DNA from: an uncultured Myxococcales bacterium
GTDB taxonomy: Bacteria; Myxococcota_A; Polyangia; Palsa-1104; JAEUJZ01
Length of the DNA stretch: 46,246 bases
Direction of reading: 5' to 3'
Assembly: GCA_937868485.1 (NCBI GenBank)
Contig: CALMML010000390.1
Location: 1 to 46,246 of the forward strand
This document shows positions 33,899 to 43,466 of the stretch, one piece after another. Made by a program: the position numbers and the translations under genes. Numbering within the stretch: the first letter of the stretch is position 1; the number at the start of each line of letters is the position of its first letter. Under the pieces are notes generated by a model. That model worked only from the letters and a program-made list of their open reading frames with translations, ran no database searches and had not been told where the DNA came from.

Positions 33899-34687
33899 GT
33901 GAGTCGAGGAATCGAGGTCTTTGAAGCGCTGGTCCAAGCGGACGCGCAGACAGAGCCGGTGGTGCTCTGTACGGTGATTCGAACCGCTGGCAGCACGCCG
34001 CGTAAGCACACGACGCGAATGATGGTTCGCGCAGGCGGCAGCATCGTCGGAACCATCGGTGGCGGTCGCGTGGAACGGCAAGTCGTCGAGCGGGCCGAGC
34101 AGCTCCTTGCGATGGGTCCGTCGGCACAGAGCGAGCGTGTTCGCTATCACCTGACCCACGAGCTGGCGATGTGCTGCGGCGGCGAGATGGAGATCTTGAT
34201 GGAACCGATTTTCCCCGATCCGATCGTCGTCGTGTGCGGAGGCGGTCACGTCGGCAAAGCGCTGGTTCCGTTGCTGCCAGCGCTCGACTTTACGCCGATT
34301 GTCGTCGAAGACCTGCCAGAGCTGGGAAGTCCTGAGCGATTTCCCGACGCCAAGCAGATCGTCGACAGCTTCGATGTGCGGGACTGGAAAGGCATTCGGC
34401 TCGACGAACATACCTATGTGGTCGTCGTAACGCGCGAGCACTCGACCGATCAGGCGATCTTGGAGCAGCTTCTGCCGAAGAACCTGGCGTATGTGGGAAT
34501 GATTGGCTCACAGCGCAAAGTGCTGACGTTTCGACAGCGCCTGCAAAACAAAGGGTTTTCCGACGAGCAGCTTGCACGACTACACGCACCGATTGGGCTG
34601 CCGATTGGCGCGGAGACGCCGCATGAGATCGCGCTGTCGATCGCCGCAGAGCTGACGCAGGTTCGCAGCAGGCGACGCGGAGCATGA
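33899..34687 (+). CDS. XdhC/CoxI-family protein
   Basis: 262 residues from a GTG at 33899, chosen because AAGGA stands 9 bp upstream; the frame is open before it. The N-terminal XdhC/CoxI domain has VLCTVIRTAGSTPRKHTTRMMV and GTIGGGRVE, plus the conserved ELAMCCGGEMEILMEP. The C-terminal part is a Rossmann fold (VVVCGGGHVGKALVPLL, then YVGMIGSQRK). XdhC proteins bind molybdenum cofactor, help sulfurate it and hand it to xanthine-dehydrogenase-type enzymes. Its stop overlaps the start of a MobA-like gene (ATGA). No molybdenum hydroxylase subunit is in the window. Confidence 0.9.
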   Translation: MSRGIEVFEALVQADAQTEPVVLCTVIRTAGSTPRKHTTRMMVRAGGSIVGTIGGGRVERQVVERAEQLLAMGPSAQSERVRYHLTHELAMCCGGEMEILMEPIFPDPIVVVCGGGHVGKALVPLLPALDFTPIVVEDLPELGSPERFPDAKQIVDSFDVRDWKGIRLDEHTYVVVVTREHSTDQAILEQLLPKNLAYVGMIGSQRKVLTFRQRLQNKGFSDEQLARLHAPIGLPIGAETPHEIALSIAAELTQVRSRRRGA

Positions 34688-35280
34688 GCCAGGCCCTGAT
34701 CTTGTGTGCCGGTTCGTCGACGAGAATGGGTCAACCCAAAGCGCTCTGTTCTCTCGGCAATCAGACGCTGCTCGAGCGAATCTTGACGACGCTGGAACAA
34801 AGCAGCGCGCAGCAACCGATCCTGGCGACGATTGTCGTCGCAGAACCGCATGGACACGCGATCTGTCGCTGGCTTTTGGAAAGTCGGTTTCACTCGCTGC
34901 GTGTGGTGTGGAATCAGCGACCGAGCGATGGGATGCTGTCGTCAATTCAGCACGGACTGCGATCGCTCGACGAACGTGCAACGGGAACGCTGCTGTGGCC
35001 GGTTGATGTCCCGCTGGTGAAAGAACAGACGGTGCGAACGCTGTTGCAGCACGCGGCGCAGCGCTGGCTGGTGCCGACAAGTGAAGGTCGCGGAGGTCAT
35101 CCGGTGTGGCTGCCGGCTGCGCTGTGGTCGGATGTGCTCGCGCTGCCGGTGGATTCGTCGCTGCGTGCGCTGCGAGATCATCATCCGGCGCTGCGAATTG
35201 CCGTCGAGGATCCCGAGATCATCTGTGACATCGACACGCCGGAAGCGCTAAAGCAGGCGGATCTCCGACTGCGGCGGTAG
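34684..35280 (+). CDS. MobA/MocA-like nucleotidyltransferase
   Basis: 198 residues. The N-terminal nucleotide-binding signature ILCAGSSTRMGQPKAL fits the NTP-transferase group that includes MobA (GMP) and MocA (CMP) of molybdenum cofactor maturation. Further motifs are NQRPSDGMLSSIQHGL, WPVDVPLV (metal-binding Asp) and the late EGRGGHPVWL. Next to XdhC it most likely makes the cytosine-dinucleotide form (MCD) used by xanthine-dehydrogenase-type enzymes. Its start ATG overlaps the xdhC-like stop by 4 bases. Confidence 0.88.
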   Translation: MSQALILCAGSSTRMGQPKALCSLGNQTLLERILTTLEQSSAQQPILATIVVAEPHGHAICRWLLESRFHSLRVVWNQRPSDGMLSSIQHGLRSLDERATGTLLWPVDVPLVKEQTVRTLLQHAAQRWLVPTSEGRGGHPVWLPAALWSDVLALPVDSSLRALRDHHPALRIAVEDPEIICDIDTPEALKQADLRLRR

Positions 35281-35328
35281 CAAACCCAGAAGCGGGCCGA
35301 TACACTGAAAAGCGTCAGAGCTCTCGGC

Positions 35329-37833
35329 ATGGACAAACAACTGCAGCGCGACGAGTCGCCCATTTCATCGTTTTCCAGCGTCGATCTGGCACAGGTCGAG
35401 CGTGCGGTCGATCTCGTCAGACGACGGCTTCGACTGCAAGCTGCGGTGCAAGGGCTGGTGTTCGGACTGATTGCCGCTGCGACGGTGATGCTGCTTGCGC
35501 TGTCGCTCTATCGGTTCGGCGTGCTGAGCCGGTCGGGACTGCGCACGGTGACGTACTGCTTGCCGCTTGGCGTGGTTCTGACGGTGCTGGCTTCGGCGCT
35601 GCGACGGATTGATTCGCTGTGGGTTGCATCGCTGATCGACAAAAGTCATACGCTGAGCGATCGGCTGTCGTCGGCGCTTCAGCTGGCACGCGGTCACACG
35701 GCGCAGCCGAAGACGGACACAGCACGCGGGCTGGTCGAGCTGGCAATTGCCGATGCAGCGAGAGCGTCAGCGTCGGTGACATCCTCGCAAGCGGCACCGT
35801 GGAAGCGACCGCTGCTGCTGCCGGTGCTGTGCGGACTGCTGGTTCTCAACGGGCTGGTGGCGCTGGTACGGTTCGATCGGCTGAAGGCTCCGACGGGAAA
35901 GACCCAAGTGAGCGCAACCGAACCGTCGGAAGCAACGCTGCGGATCGATCCCGAGCTGATTGGACCGGAAAAAGAAGAGCTGTTGCAGAAGCTGGCCGAG
36001 GCGGAGCAGCGCGGTGATCACGAGACAGCGCAGCTTCTGCGAGACATGCTGGGCGTGTTGTCGCAGGTCGAGCGGGGCGAGCTGACGCGGCAGCAAGCGT
36101 TTGACCGTCTGAGCGAGATCGAACAGCGCATCTTGCAAGGCAGTGACGCGACGCTGGCTGAGCTGGAGCGACGACTTCATCAGGCGGGAAATGAGCTGAG
36201 CGAGTCGAAGCTGACCAAAGAGCTGGGCAAAGCACTGTCGAAAGACGACGTCGAAAAAGCGAAGGCAGAGCTCAAAGAGCTGGCGGACAAGGCACTGGCG
36301 AAGGCGGCAGCGACGGACAAACAGCAGATGGCGGAAGCGTTTGAGCGCGCGGCGCGTGCGCTCCAGAGCCGTCCCGACGACAAAGCCAAAGCGGACCCAA
36401 GTGATCCGTCGAAGCAAAAAGACGAGTGGCAGAGCAGAGGCAAGTCCGAGGAGCTGATTCAGAAGCTCAACGAGCTGTCGGCGGAGCAGCGCAAGGTCAA
36501 AGAGCAGCTGGAAAAGAACCCGCAGGACAAGGAACTTCAGCGAAAGCTCGACGAGCTGGCGCAGCAAGAAAAGAAGCTGAGCGAGCAGCTCAAAGAAGAG
36601 CGCGCCAAAGAGCAGCAGCAAAAGGAACAGCAACAGAAAGAGCTGGAGCAACAGCAAAAAGAGCTGCGCGAGGAAGAGCGACGGCTCAAAAAGAAGCTGC
36701 AAGAAAATCCGCAAGACGAAGAGTCGGAGCGACGGCTGAAGAAGACGCAGCGGCAGCTCGAACAGCTGGAGCAGAAGCTGCAAGAAAACAGCGGAAGTGG
36801 CGAGCGACGACTTCAGCGGCTCGGCGACGAAAAGCAGCCGGAATACCAAAACGAAGCGCGCAAGCTGATGTCGGAAATGGAGCGCGAGCAGCAAAAGTTC
36901 GAGGACGAAATCCGCAAGCTCAAGGCGCAAAAGCAGAAGCTCGAAGAAGACATCAGCAAGCTCAAAGAGCAGCTGAAAAAGAACCCGCAGGATCAGCAGG
37001 CGAAGCGGGAGCTGGAGCGCAAGCAGCAGCAGCTATCCGACGTGGAACGGCAGCTTCGTGAAAAGCAGGAAGCGCAGCGGCAGATGGAGCAGCTTCAGCG
37101 CGATCTCCAGCAAGCGGCGGAGCGGATGCGTCAGTCGATGGAAAAGATGACGCCGGAACAGCGTCAGGCGATGGAAGAGCTGGCAAAAGACATCTCGCGA
37201 TACCAAGACGAGGTGCGCAAGCTGCAAAAGCAGAAGCAAGGCCAGAAGCAAAACATCGTCACGCTGGATCAGATCAAGCAGGTTCTGCGACGGCTCGGGC
37301 GATCGGGTCAAGGTCAGGGACAGCAAGGCCAGGGCCAAAAAGACATGCAGGACTTCAAGCGTCGCGCCGGAGGTCAAGGTGATGGCGACGGACAGACGCT
37401 GGTGCTCGGTGGCAGCGGTCAAGACGGACAGTCGACGATTGTGCTCATGCCGGGTCAGGGTCAGTCGGGTCAGGGTCAGTCGGGTCAAGGTCAAGGCGAC
37501 AAAGGAAACCAAAACGGCCAAGGCGGACCGGGACAAGGTCAGTCGGGCGACAAGCCGGGTACCAATCACGATCCGAACTTCGTCGGTGATGTGACGCAGA
37601 TTGAGAGCAAGCGCAAGCTCACGCGGGTCTATGGCAAAGAAGGCGCGGGTCCGACGCGCTCTCAGACCATCTTGGGAGCTGCCGAAAAAGGCTTCGCGAC
37701 GCAGGCCTATCGCAAGGTCTATGGCGATTACACATCGGTGTCCGAGGAAGTGATGTCGAAGCAGCGCGTCCCACCGGGCTATCGCTTCTACGTGAAGCGC
37801 TATTTTCAGATGATCAAGCCTCGCGGCAACTAG
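35329..37833 (+). CDS. Large coiled-coil membrane protein
   Basis: 834 residues. Three transmembrane helices (about 38-60, 73-91, 161-181) are followed by a very long charged segment (about 210-660) rich in Glu, Lys, Gln and Leu with heptad spacing. A Gly/Gln-rich repeat stretch follows (about 660-745) with (GQGQS)n, then a conserved-looking tail (RKVYGDYTSVSEEVMSKQRVPPGYRFYVKRYFQMIKP). The general plan (helical hairpins in the membrane, coiled coil, Gly-Gln linker, short end domain) recalls DUF4175-type proteins found in clusters with MoxR/DUF58 genes, none of which are seen here. Lys/Gln-rich coils attract false matches, so no function is claimed. Confidence 0.72.
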   Translation: MDKQLQRDESPISSFSSVDLAQVERAVDLVRRRLRLQAAVQGLVFGLIAAATVMLLALSLYRFGVLSRSGLRTVTYCLPLGVVLTVLASALRRIDSLWVASLIDKSHTLSDRLSSALQLARGHTAQPKTDTARGLVELAIADAARASASVTSSQAAPWKRPLLLPVLCGLLVLNGLVALVRFDRLKAPTGKTQVSATEPSEATLRIDPELIGPEKEELLQKLAEAEQRGDHETAQLLRDMLGVLSQVERGELTRQQAFDRLSEIEQRILQGSDATLAELERRLHQAGNELSESKLTKELGKALSKDDVEKAKAELKELADKALAKAAATDKQQMAEAFERAARALQSRPDDKAKADPSDPSKQKDEWQSRGKSEELIQKLNELSAEQRKVKEQLEKNPQDKELQRKLDELAQQEKKLSEQLKEERAKEQQQKEQQQKELEQQQKELREEERRLKKKLQENPQDEESERRLKKTQRQLEQLEQKLQENSGSGERRLQRLGDEKQPEYQNEARKLMSEMEREQQKFEDEIRKLKAQKQKLEEDISKLKEQLKKNPQDQQAKRELERKQQQLSDVERQLREKQEAQRQMEQLQRDLQQAAERMRQSMEKMTPEQRQAMEELAKDISRYQDEVRKLQKQKQGQKQNIVTLDQIKQVLRRLGRSGQGQGQQGQGQKDMQDFKRRAGGQGDGDGQTLVLGGSGQDGQSTIVLMPGQGQSGQGQSGQGQGDKGNQNGQGGPGQGQSGDKPGTNHDPNFVGDVTQIESKRKLTRVYGKEGAGPTRSQTILGAAEKGFATQAYRKVYGDYTSVSEEVMSKQRVPPGYRFYVKRYFQMIKPRGN
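37451..37495 (+). repeat. Three 15-bp tandem repeats encoding GQGQS
   Basis: Two exact copies of CGGGTCAGGGTCAGT (37451-37480) and a third, diverged copy to 37495. The unit is a multiple of three and keeps the frame of the coiled-coil protein; similar looser copies lie on both sides (about 37300-37340 and 37530-37560). Confidence 0.8.
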
Positions 37834-38034
37834 CGAAGTGCGGTCCGCGGCGATCCTCGCAACGGCTGGAAAACGGTCAGAGATCTTGAGCACGCAAGCG
37901 GCCCTACCGTCGGACTTGACACCCGCCTACAGCATCCGGCATGTTGCCCTATCAGGCTGCTCTGTCTTGCCCGTGCCCGCCGACAATCGCTCCGATGCGG
38001 CGCTTTCGCACCTTGGCAGCCTCAGGAAACAGTG

Positions 38035-40383
38035 ATGAGCACGAACAAGCGGACCCCTTCGCACGAGCAATCGGCTGTCGGTACACGCAAACGTCTGCCC
38101 CGCGTTGCCGCATTCACACTTTATGGACTCGGATTTCTGACGAGCCAGGTTTCACTGACTGGCTGCGGTCCGTCGACGAACTCAGAGGTCAAGCCAAGCG
38201 GCACCGTCACAGCGGCCAACACCGGCGGAAGCAGCGCGCCTGTTCGGGTCCGAAGCTTTTCGGACTCGCGCCCGGTGAAGTCGCTGGCCGCCGCTGCGGG
38301 ACTGGTCTGGGTCGGTACGCCACGCGGCCTGGTTCGCTGGAGCACCACGTCTGAGCCGCCAACGCCCGCAGTGCTCACCACCATCGACGGACTGCCCGCC
38401 GATCGGATCGAAGGCATCGCGCTCGACCAAAAAGGCGGCGTCTGGGTCACAACGTCCAAAGGCGTCGGTCACTTCGCCAGTGGAAGCTGGACAAAGTACC
38501 CGAAAGCTCCCGTCGGAGATCTCGTCGCTGGCATCGTTGTCACGCCCGATGGCGACAACGTGTGGGTCGGCGGCAGCGACGGTCTGGCTCGGCTCAAAGA
38601 CGGTCAGTGGGAACGCTACGCTGCAGGCACGACGGTGACATCGCTGGTCCACGACGGCGGCAGCGGCGTCTGGATCGGGACGAGCGGCAAAGGCATCATG
38701 CGCGTCGTCAAGCAGGACATGCTCCAGTACGGCATGGCCGAAGGCAACGACATCGACAACGTGCGCGCCATGGTAGCCGATGCGAGTGGCTCGCTCCTAT
38801 CGGTGGGCGACGGTCCCGGCGGTCAGCGTGTCGCATTCTTCGACGGCAACCGCTTCTGGTCATATCGCGTCGACAACGCCAACGTCATTGAGTGGGTCCA
38901 GCGCGTTGGCAGCGATCTGTTCCTCGGTGCGGGTCAGTCGGTGTGGACGATGAAGCGCGTCGCGACCGCAGCAGAGGTTCGCGGTCCGATCAAGTTTTCC
39001 TATTCGGGCAGTCCGTCGCTGGGTGCCCCCAAGGCGCAGCCGCTGGCTGGCATGATTGTGAAGGACGCGGCACCACCGCCCCCGCCGCCGGAAGCTGCGC
39101 CGCCACCACCGCCCGTCGATCCCAAGGCCAAGGGCGGCAAAAAAGACAAAGCTGGCAAAAAGACAAGCGCGCTGTCTGTTCCTTCGACGGAAACCTACGC
39201 ATCAGCGACGATGGAAGCGGCTTCGCCCCAAGGTCCGCGACCGGTTCGTCCGTGGCTCGTCGCTGGTCCCGGTGGATCGGGAGGCGCAGCCCCGCTGTTT
39301 GACACAGATCTGGTTGATGTTCGTCTTCCCGACGGAATCACGACGGTCTCTGCCGATGCGGACTCGCTGTACGTTGGCACGCGCTTCCTCGGGGTGATGC
39401 GGATTCAGAAAGGCAAGCAGACACCGCTTCGCCTGTTCGATCTGACCGCCGGAGCCGAGCGACTTTCCGTCGCATGCGTGAACAACAATGACTGCTACGT
39501 CGCGACCGGAGGAACCCAGGCCTGGCGCTTCGACGGACAGACGTTCGAAGTGACCAATGTCGATCCCGAAAAAGGCTCGCACGTCCTGTCGGTGGTTCGT
39601 GATCCGATGGGCGCGGTCATCGCACTTCACCGAGGCGCAAGCAGCCGCGTGGTACGAATCTCGCGCGTTGGAAGCAAAGGCGACTGGGCCCCAGTGGGAC
39701 TGACGCCGCTGGAAGTGCCAACCGGCGTGCCGGATCTGTCGTTTGCAAACTTTTCGCCCAAAGGCCAGCTCTGGGTGGGTCTGCGCTACGTCGACAAAGA
39801 GCAAGATGCGCGCGCCTACGGTGCAGCGGAAGTGTACGTCGACGACGGTCGCGTGGTGTATCACCGACAGCGTCCGACGGGAACTCAGCCAGGTGTCTCG
39901 CAGGGTGTGAACGTTCCGTCGGATGTCACCGCGATTGCGTGGAAGGGATCCACGGAAGCGTGGCTTGCGTCCGGCGCTGGTGCGGTTCGTCTCGTCGACA
40001 ACAAGACCGTCAAAGTCTTTACCGAAAACGACGGCCTGGAATCCGAGCTGGTTCACGACGTCATCGAAGGCTTGAGCAGTCAGATCTGGATCGCAACGAG
40101 CCGAGGCATTGGTGTGTGGGACGGCAATCGCTGGGCATTCCCCAAAGAGCCGCCGTACAACGTGAAGGCGAGCGCGCTCACTCGCGATCCCGACGGACGA
40201 ATCTGGATCGGCACCGATCGCGGCGTCATCCAAGTTCTGTCGGAAAAGCGCACGTATCAGATCGGCACGCGCTCGGGACTGCTCGACGACAAGATCTTGA
40301 ACATGGGCGTCGACGTACGCGGTCGCGTGTGGGTGCTCACGGAAAAAGGCATCTCGGTCATCGAGTCCATTCAGGCGAACTAA
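38035..40383 (+). CDS. Lipoprotein with beta-propeller repeats
   Basis: 782 residues from the ATG at 38035 (AGGA upstream; a GTG directly before it is also possible). A long signal sequence ends at the lipobox LTGC (Cys44). The mature part repeats the short propeller signature of the two-component-regulator type, for example GLVWVGTPRGLVRW, GGVWVTTSKGVGHF, SQIWIATSRGIGVW, GRIWIGTDRGVIQV and GRVWVLTEKGISVI, about ten in all. Blades 1-6 and 7 onward are split by a Pro-rich, Lys-rich linker (PPPPPPEAAPPPPP, about 345-380). Such propellers usually sense extracellular ligands, but no kinase part is attached. A perfect TTGACA stands at 37916-37921 without a good -10. Confidence 0.82.
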   Translation: MSTNKRTPSHEQSAVGTRKRLPRVAAFTLYGLGFLTSQVSLTGCGPSTNSEVKPSGTVTAANTGGSSAPVRVRSFSDSRPVKSLAAAAGLVWVGTPRGLVRWSTTSEPPTPAVLTTIDGLPADRIEGIALDQKGGVWVTTSKGVGHFASGSWTKYPKAPVGDLVAGIVVTPDGDNVWVGGSDGLARLKDGQWERYAAGTTVTSLVHDGGSGVWIGTSGKGIMRVVKQDMLQYGMAEGNDIDNVRAMVADASGSLLSVGDGPGGQRVAFFDGNRFWSYRVDNANVIEWVQRVGSDLFLGAGQSVWTMKRVATAAEVRGPIKFSYSGSPSLGAPKAQPLAGMIVKDAAPPPPPPEAAPPPPPVDPKAKGGKKDKAGKKTSALSVPSTETYASATMEAASPQGPRPVRPWLVAGPGGSGGAAPLFDTDLVDVRLPDGITTVSADADSLYVGTRFLGVMRIQKGKQTPLRLFDLTAGAERLSVACVNNNDCYVATGGTQAWRFDGQTFEVTNVDPEKGSHVLSVVRDPMGAVIALHRGASSRVVRISRVGSKGDWAPVGLTPLEVPTGVPDLSFANFSPKGQLWVGLRYVDKEQDARAYGAAEVYVDDGRVVYHRQRPTGTQPGVSQGVNVPSDVTAIAWKGSTEAWLASGAGAVRLVDNKTVKVFTENDGLESELVHDVIEGLSSQIWIATSRGIGVWDGNRWAFPKEPPYNVKASALTRDPDGRIWIGTDRGVIQVLSEKRTYQIGTRSGLLDDKILNMGVDVRGRVWVLTEKGISVIESIQAN

Positions 40384-40514
40384 GCGCGCCGCTGACGTCC
40401 CAATCCCACCGACATCCTGGACGCCCTGCCCTGCTTCCTTCGGCGCGAAAAGGCCCGGAAAACCGGTGATATCCGTCGTGACAAGGAAAGCCCGGTTGGG
40501 CTAGCTTACGGAGC

Positions 40515-41150
40515 ATGAAAGTGATCACCCTACAAGAGATCCAGCAAGCGTTTGCCTACCTGGTTTCAAGGCCAGACTATCTCTTGCGCAGTGCCGTGAA
40601 TGCGACCAAGCTCCGCTTCGGGGTGCCGATGGATGCGGTGACGTGGCTCCTCGGGAAGCTGAGCAAAGGCAAGCTGCCGGATGACTTGTCGCTGGCCGCA
40701 GTTCCGCCGGGTGTTCGCTTCGCTGCGACGTTCAACGTGATGGGTACACCGCTGTTTGTGTCGGCGGTGGTCTCGATTGATACGGTGCAGCTATCAGCCG
40801 AAAGCGTGCGTGTCACGCTGCATGTCCGAGAGCTGGCCGTCAAGCCGCCCGCTGACAGTCCGATGGGCTCGATGCTGATGATGATGGACCTGTCGAAGCC
40901 CGGCGACATGCTGGCGTTTCTGCCGTTCCGTCCGACGGTGATTCTGTCGGCTCAAGGTGATGAGTTCGTGCTCGACCTGCTCCAGCTTCCGAAGCTGAAA
41001 CAGAATCCGGTGGCCAAGCGAATCATCGCAGCGGTGTCGGAAGTGCTGGTCATCCGCGAGCTGGCCACCGAGGACGACATGCTGGTGATTGGACTGCGTG
41101 CCATGCCGTCGGGCATTGTGTCCGCGCTCGGCCATCTGCGTGGTGCGTAG
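40515..41150 (+). CDS. Hypothetical protein
   Basis: 211 residues, soluble, without signal peptide or cysteine. It begins MKVITLQEIQQAFAYLVSRPDYLLRSAVNATKLRFGVPMDAV and contains a helical start followed by alternating strands (RFAATFNVMGTPLFVSAVVSID, SVRVTLHVRELAV). A short Met-rich turn (SMLMMMDL) lies midway. The pattern suggests a folded alpha-beta protein, not a spurious frame. I do not recognise the family. ACGGAG precedes the ATG, and glgA starts 24 bp after it, so it is probably co-transcribed with glgA. Confidence 0.68.
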   Translation: MKVITLQEIQQAFAYLVSRPDYLLRSAVNATKLRFGVPMDAVTWLLGKLSKGKLPDDLSLAAVPPGVRFAATFNVMGTPLFVSAVVSIDTVQLSAESVRVTLHVRELAVKPPADSPMGSMLMMMDLSKPGDMLAFLPFRPTVILSAQGDEFVLDLLQLPKLKQNPVAKRIIAAVSEVLVIRELATEDDMLVIGLRAMPSGIVSALGHLRGA

Positions 41151-41174
41151 GCTGGCATTTCAAAGGTTTTTCTG

Positions 41175-42686
41175 ATGAACGTCCTGCATGTAGCCTCGGA
41201 AGTTGCTCCATTTTCTAAGACAGGTGGCCTGGGTGATGTCCTGGCCGCACTGCCCCGCGCACTGGCGCAACAAGGAGCGTCGCGCGTCACAGTAGTCTCG
41301 GCGCGCTACGGATCGATCAATCCCCAGCAGCACGGGCTGGCTCGGCGCTTAAAAAAGCTGAGCGTTCCCGTCGGAGCGCAGACCTTCGAAGTCGGTCTGT
41401 ACGAAGGTCGGCTGCCTGGTCCCGGTCCGCAGGTGACGGTCTATCTGATTGATCATCCGCTGTTTTCCGAGCGTCCTGGCGTCTACGGTCCGCCCGACAA
41501 TCCCGGCGAAGGCTATGCCGACAACCCGCTGCGCTTTGCGCTGCTGTCGCAAGCGGCGATCTGTCTCGCCAAGGAGCTGGTGCCGCGTCCCGATGTGATT
41601 CACGCGCACGACTGGCAAGCGGGACTCGCGGTGTATTACGCGCAGCAGGCCGAGTGGGATACGCCGCCCGCGACGGTGTTTACCGTTCACAACCTGATGT
41701 TCCAAGGACTGTTTCCGCTGTCCGAGGCGCAGGGCTTGGGTGTGCGACCGGAGCTGCTGACTCCCGACGGGATCGAGTTCTACGGTCAGGCGTCGTTTAT
41801 CAAAGCGGGTCTTCAGCTCGCGGATCGACTGACGACGGTGAGCCCGCGCTATGCACAGGAAATCTGCACGCCGGAGTTTGGCTACGGTCTCGATGGTGTG
41901 ATGCAAGCTCGTCGAGGACGACTGACGGGCATCCTAAACGGCGTGGACTACGATCGCTGGAGCCCATGGCTCGACGGATCGCTGCCGGTTCGCTTCGGTC
42001 GTCCGCCCGCCGAGCTGGAGACGCTGTCGGAAGATGCGTTCGCGGCAGAGCTGGTTGGCAAAGCGCGCTGCAAGGCAGAGCTTCAGCGCGAGCTGTCTCT
42101 GCCGGTTCGTCCGAAGACGCCGCTGCTGCTTACGATCTCGCGGCTGACGGACCAAAAAGGCATCGACCTGCTCATTTCGTGGCTGGAGTCAGAGCTGCAC
42201 AGCCGCAGCGAGTTCCAGTTCGCACTGCTTGGGCAAGGTCAGCCCGCGTTTGAGCAGCGACTGCGGATGCTCGCGGAGCGCCATCCGACGCGCATTGCCC
42301 TGCGCCTGACCTTCGATGAAGGGCTGGCTCACCGAATGGAAGCCGGCGGTGACTTCTTCGTGATGCCGTCGCGCTTTGAGCCGTGTGGGTTAAACCAGAT
42401 CTACAGCATGCGCTACGGAACCATTCCGATCGTTCGCAGCGTCGGTGGACTGTTCGATACGGTGGTGGACTTCGACGCACGGTCACGCAGCGGCACGGGC
42501 TTTACGTTCCAGCCGTTTGAGACGGCGGCGCTCGGCAATGCGATTCGGCGTGCGCTGGCTGCGTATCACAGCGACGAACCGAGCATGCTGGCGCTGCAAA
42601 AGCGTGCGATGCGAGCGGACTTTGGCTGGTCGACGTCGGCGCGCGCGTACCTCAACGTCTATCGACAGGCGCAGAGCGGCAAGTAG
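41175..42686 (+). CDS. glgA: Glycogen (starch) synthase, ADP-glucose type
   Basis: 503 residues, a GT5 enzyme that adds glucose from ADP-glucose to the non-reducing end of alpha-1,4-glucan. The N-terminal domain opens with VASEVAPFSKTGGLGDV, with the ADP-glucose-binding Lys15 in KTGGL. HAHDWQAGL and the C-terminal active-site stretch FEPCGLNQIYSMRYGTIPIVRSVGGL follow. AAAGG stands upstream of the ATG. No other glycogen gene (glgB, glgC, glgP) is in the window. An ABC ATPase gene begins 3 bp after its stop. Confidence 0.96.
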   Translation: MNVLHVASEVAPFSKTGGLGDVLAALPRALAQQGASRVTVVSARYGSINPQQHGLARRLKKLSVPVGAQTFEVGLYEGRLPGPGPQVTVYLIDHPLFSERPGVYGPPDNPGEGYADNPLRFALLSQAAICLAKELVPRPDVIHAHDWQAGLAVYYAQQAEWDTPPATVFTVHNLMFQGLFPLSEAQGLGVRPELLTPDGIEFYGQASFIKAGLQLADRLTTVSPRYAQEICTPEFGYGLDGVMQARRGRLTGILNGVDYDRWSPWLDGSLPVRFGRPPAELETLSEDAFAAELVGKARCKAELQRELSLPVRPKTPLLLTISRLTDQKGIDLLISWLESELHSRSEFQFALLGQGQPAFEQRLRMLAERHPTRIALRLTFDEGLAHRMEAGGDFFVMPSRFEPCGLNQIYSMRYGTIPIVRSVGGLFDTVVDFDARSRSGTGFTFQPFETAALGNAIRRALAAYHSDEPSMLALQKRAMRADFGWSTSARAYLNVYRQAQSGK

Positions 42687-42689
42687 GTC

Positions 42690-43442
42690 GTGCTCGAGTT
42701 CCGTTCGGTCTGGAAGTCGTTCGGCAGCCAAGCGGTCCTGCGCGGGCTCACGCTGCACGTCAAAGACCGCGAGATCTTGTTTGTGATCGGCGCTTCGGGC
42801 GTCGGCAAGTCGGTGGCGATCAAGCACGTCATCGGGCTTCTGCGCGTCGATCGCGGCGAGATCTGGCTCGACGGAGAGCGCATCGATCAGCTGTCCGAGC
42901 CAGCGTTATACAAAGTGCGTCGTCGCTGCGCGATGGTGTTTCAAAGCTCGACGCTGTTTGACTCGATGTCGGTGGTGGACAACGTGGCGCTGCCGCTGCG
43001 CAAACACCAAGGGCTGTCCGACGCGGCGGCCCGCAAAGCAGCGACAGAATATCTCGGCGAAGTCCACATGGTGGAGTTTGCCGATCACTTGCCCGCGACG
43101 CTGTCCGACGGAATGCGCAAGCGGGTTGCGATTGCGCGCGCGCTGACGATGAAGCCGGACTATCTGCTGTTCGACGAGCCGACGACGGGACTGGATCCAG
43201 TGAGCGCACGTCGCGTCGATGCCTTGATCCGCAAGCTCAGCAGCGCGCACGGCGTGACCTCGATCGTGGTGTCGCACGACCTGACCAGCATCTTTTCGAT
43301 CGCCGATCGCATTGCCCTGATTTATCAAGGTCGCGTTCACATGCTCGGAACGCCCGACGAGTTTCGCGCCACCGAAGATCCTGTCGTCCGTCAGTTTGTC
43401 AGCGGCAGCAGCGTCGGACCGATGGAAACGCCGGGCTTCTAA
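42690..43442 (+). CDS. ABC transporter ATP-binding protein, MlaF type
   Basis: 250 residues from a GTG. Walker A is GASGVGKS (34-41), Q-loop Gln85 (MVFQ), Walker B YLLFDE (158-163) and H-loop His196. The signature reads LSDGM (138-142) where LSGGM or LSGGQ is usual. The sequence is closest in style to MlaF/Ttg2A, the ATPase of phospholipid-transport systems of the MCE kind ([39 protein letters not shown]). The partner permease (MlaE) and MCE protein (MlaD) are not adjacent. It is translationally close to glgA (3 bp), a chance operon or a hidden link. Confidence 0.9.
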   Translation: MLEFRSVWKSFGSQAVLRGLTLHVKDREILFVIGASGVGKSVAIKHVIGLLRVDRGEIWLDGERIDQLSEPALYKVRRRCAMVFQSSTLFDSMSVVDNVALPLRKHQGLSDAAARKAATEYLGEVHMVEFADHLPATLSDGMRKRVAIARALTMKPDYLLFDEPTTGLDPVSARRVDALIRKLSSAHGVTSIVVSHDLTSIFSIADRIALIYQGRVHMLGTPDEFRATEDPVVRQFVSGSSVGPMETPGF

Positions 43443-43466
43443 GCGCACGCGAGTCGAGGAGTGACG

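Noticed and set aside
35767-36930. Leu-rich minus-strand frame that looks like a membrane protein
   Set aside because: It is the antisense of Lys/Gln/Glu coiled-coil codons, which always reads as Leu/Phe-rich.
40489-40502. Short hairpin AGCCC-GGTT-GGGCT before the hypothetical gene at 40515
   Set aside because: Only a 5-bp stem with no T-run; too weak to call a terminator or riboswitch.
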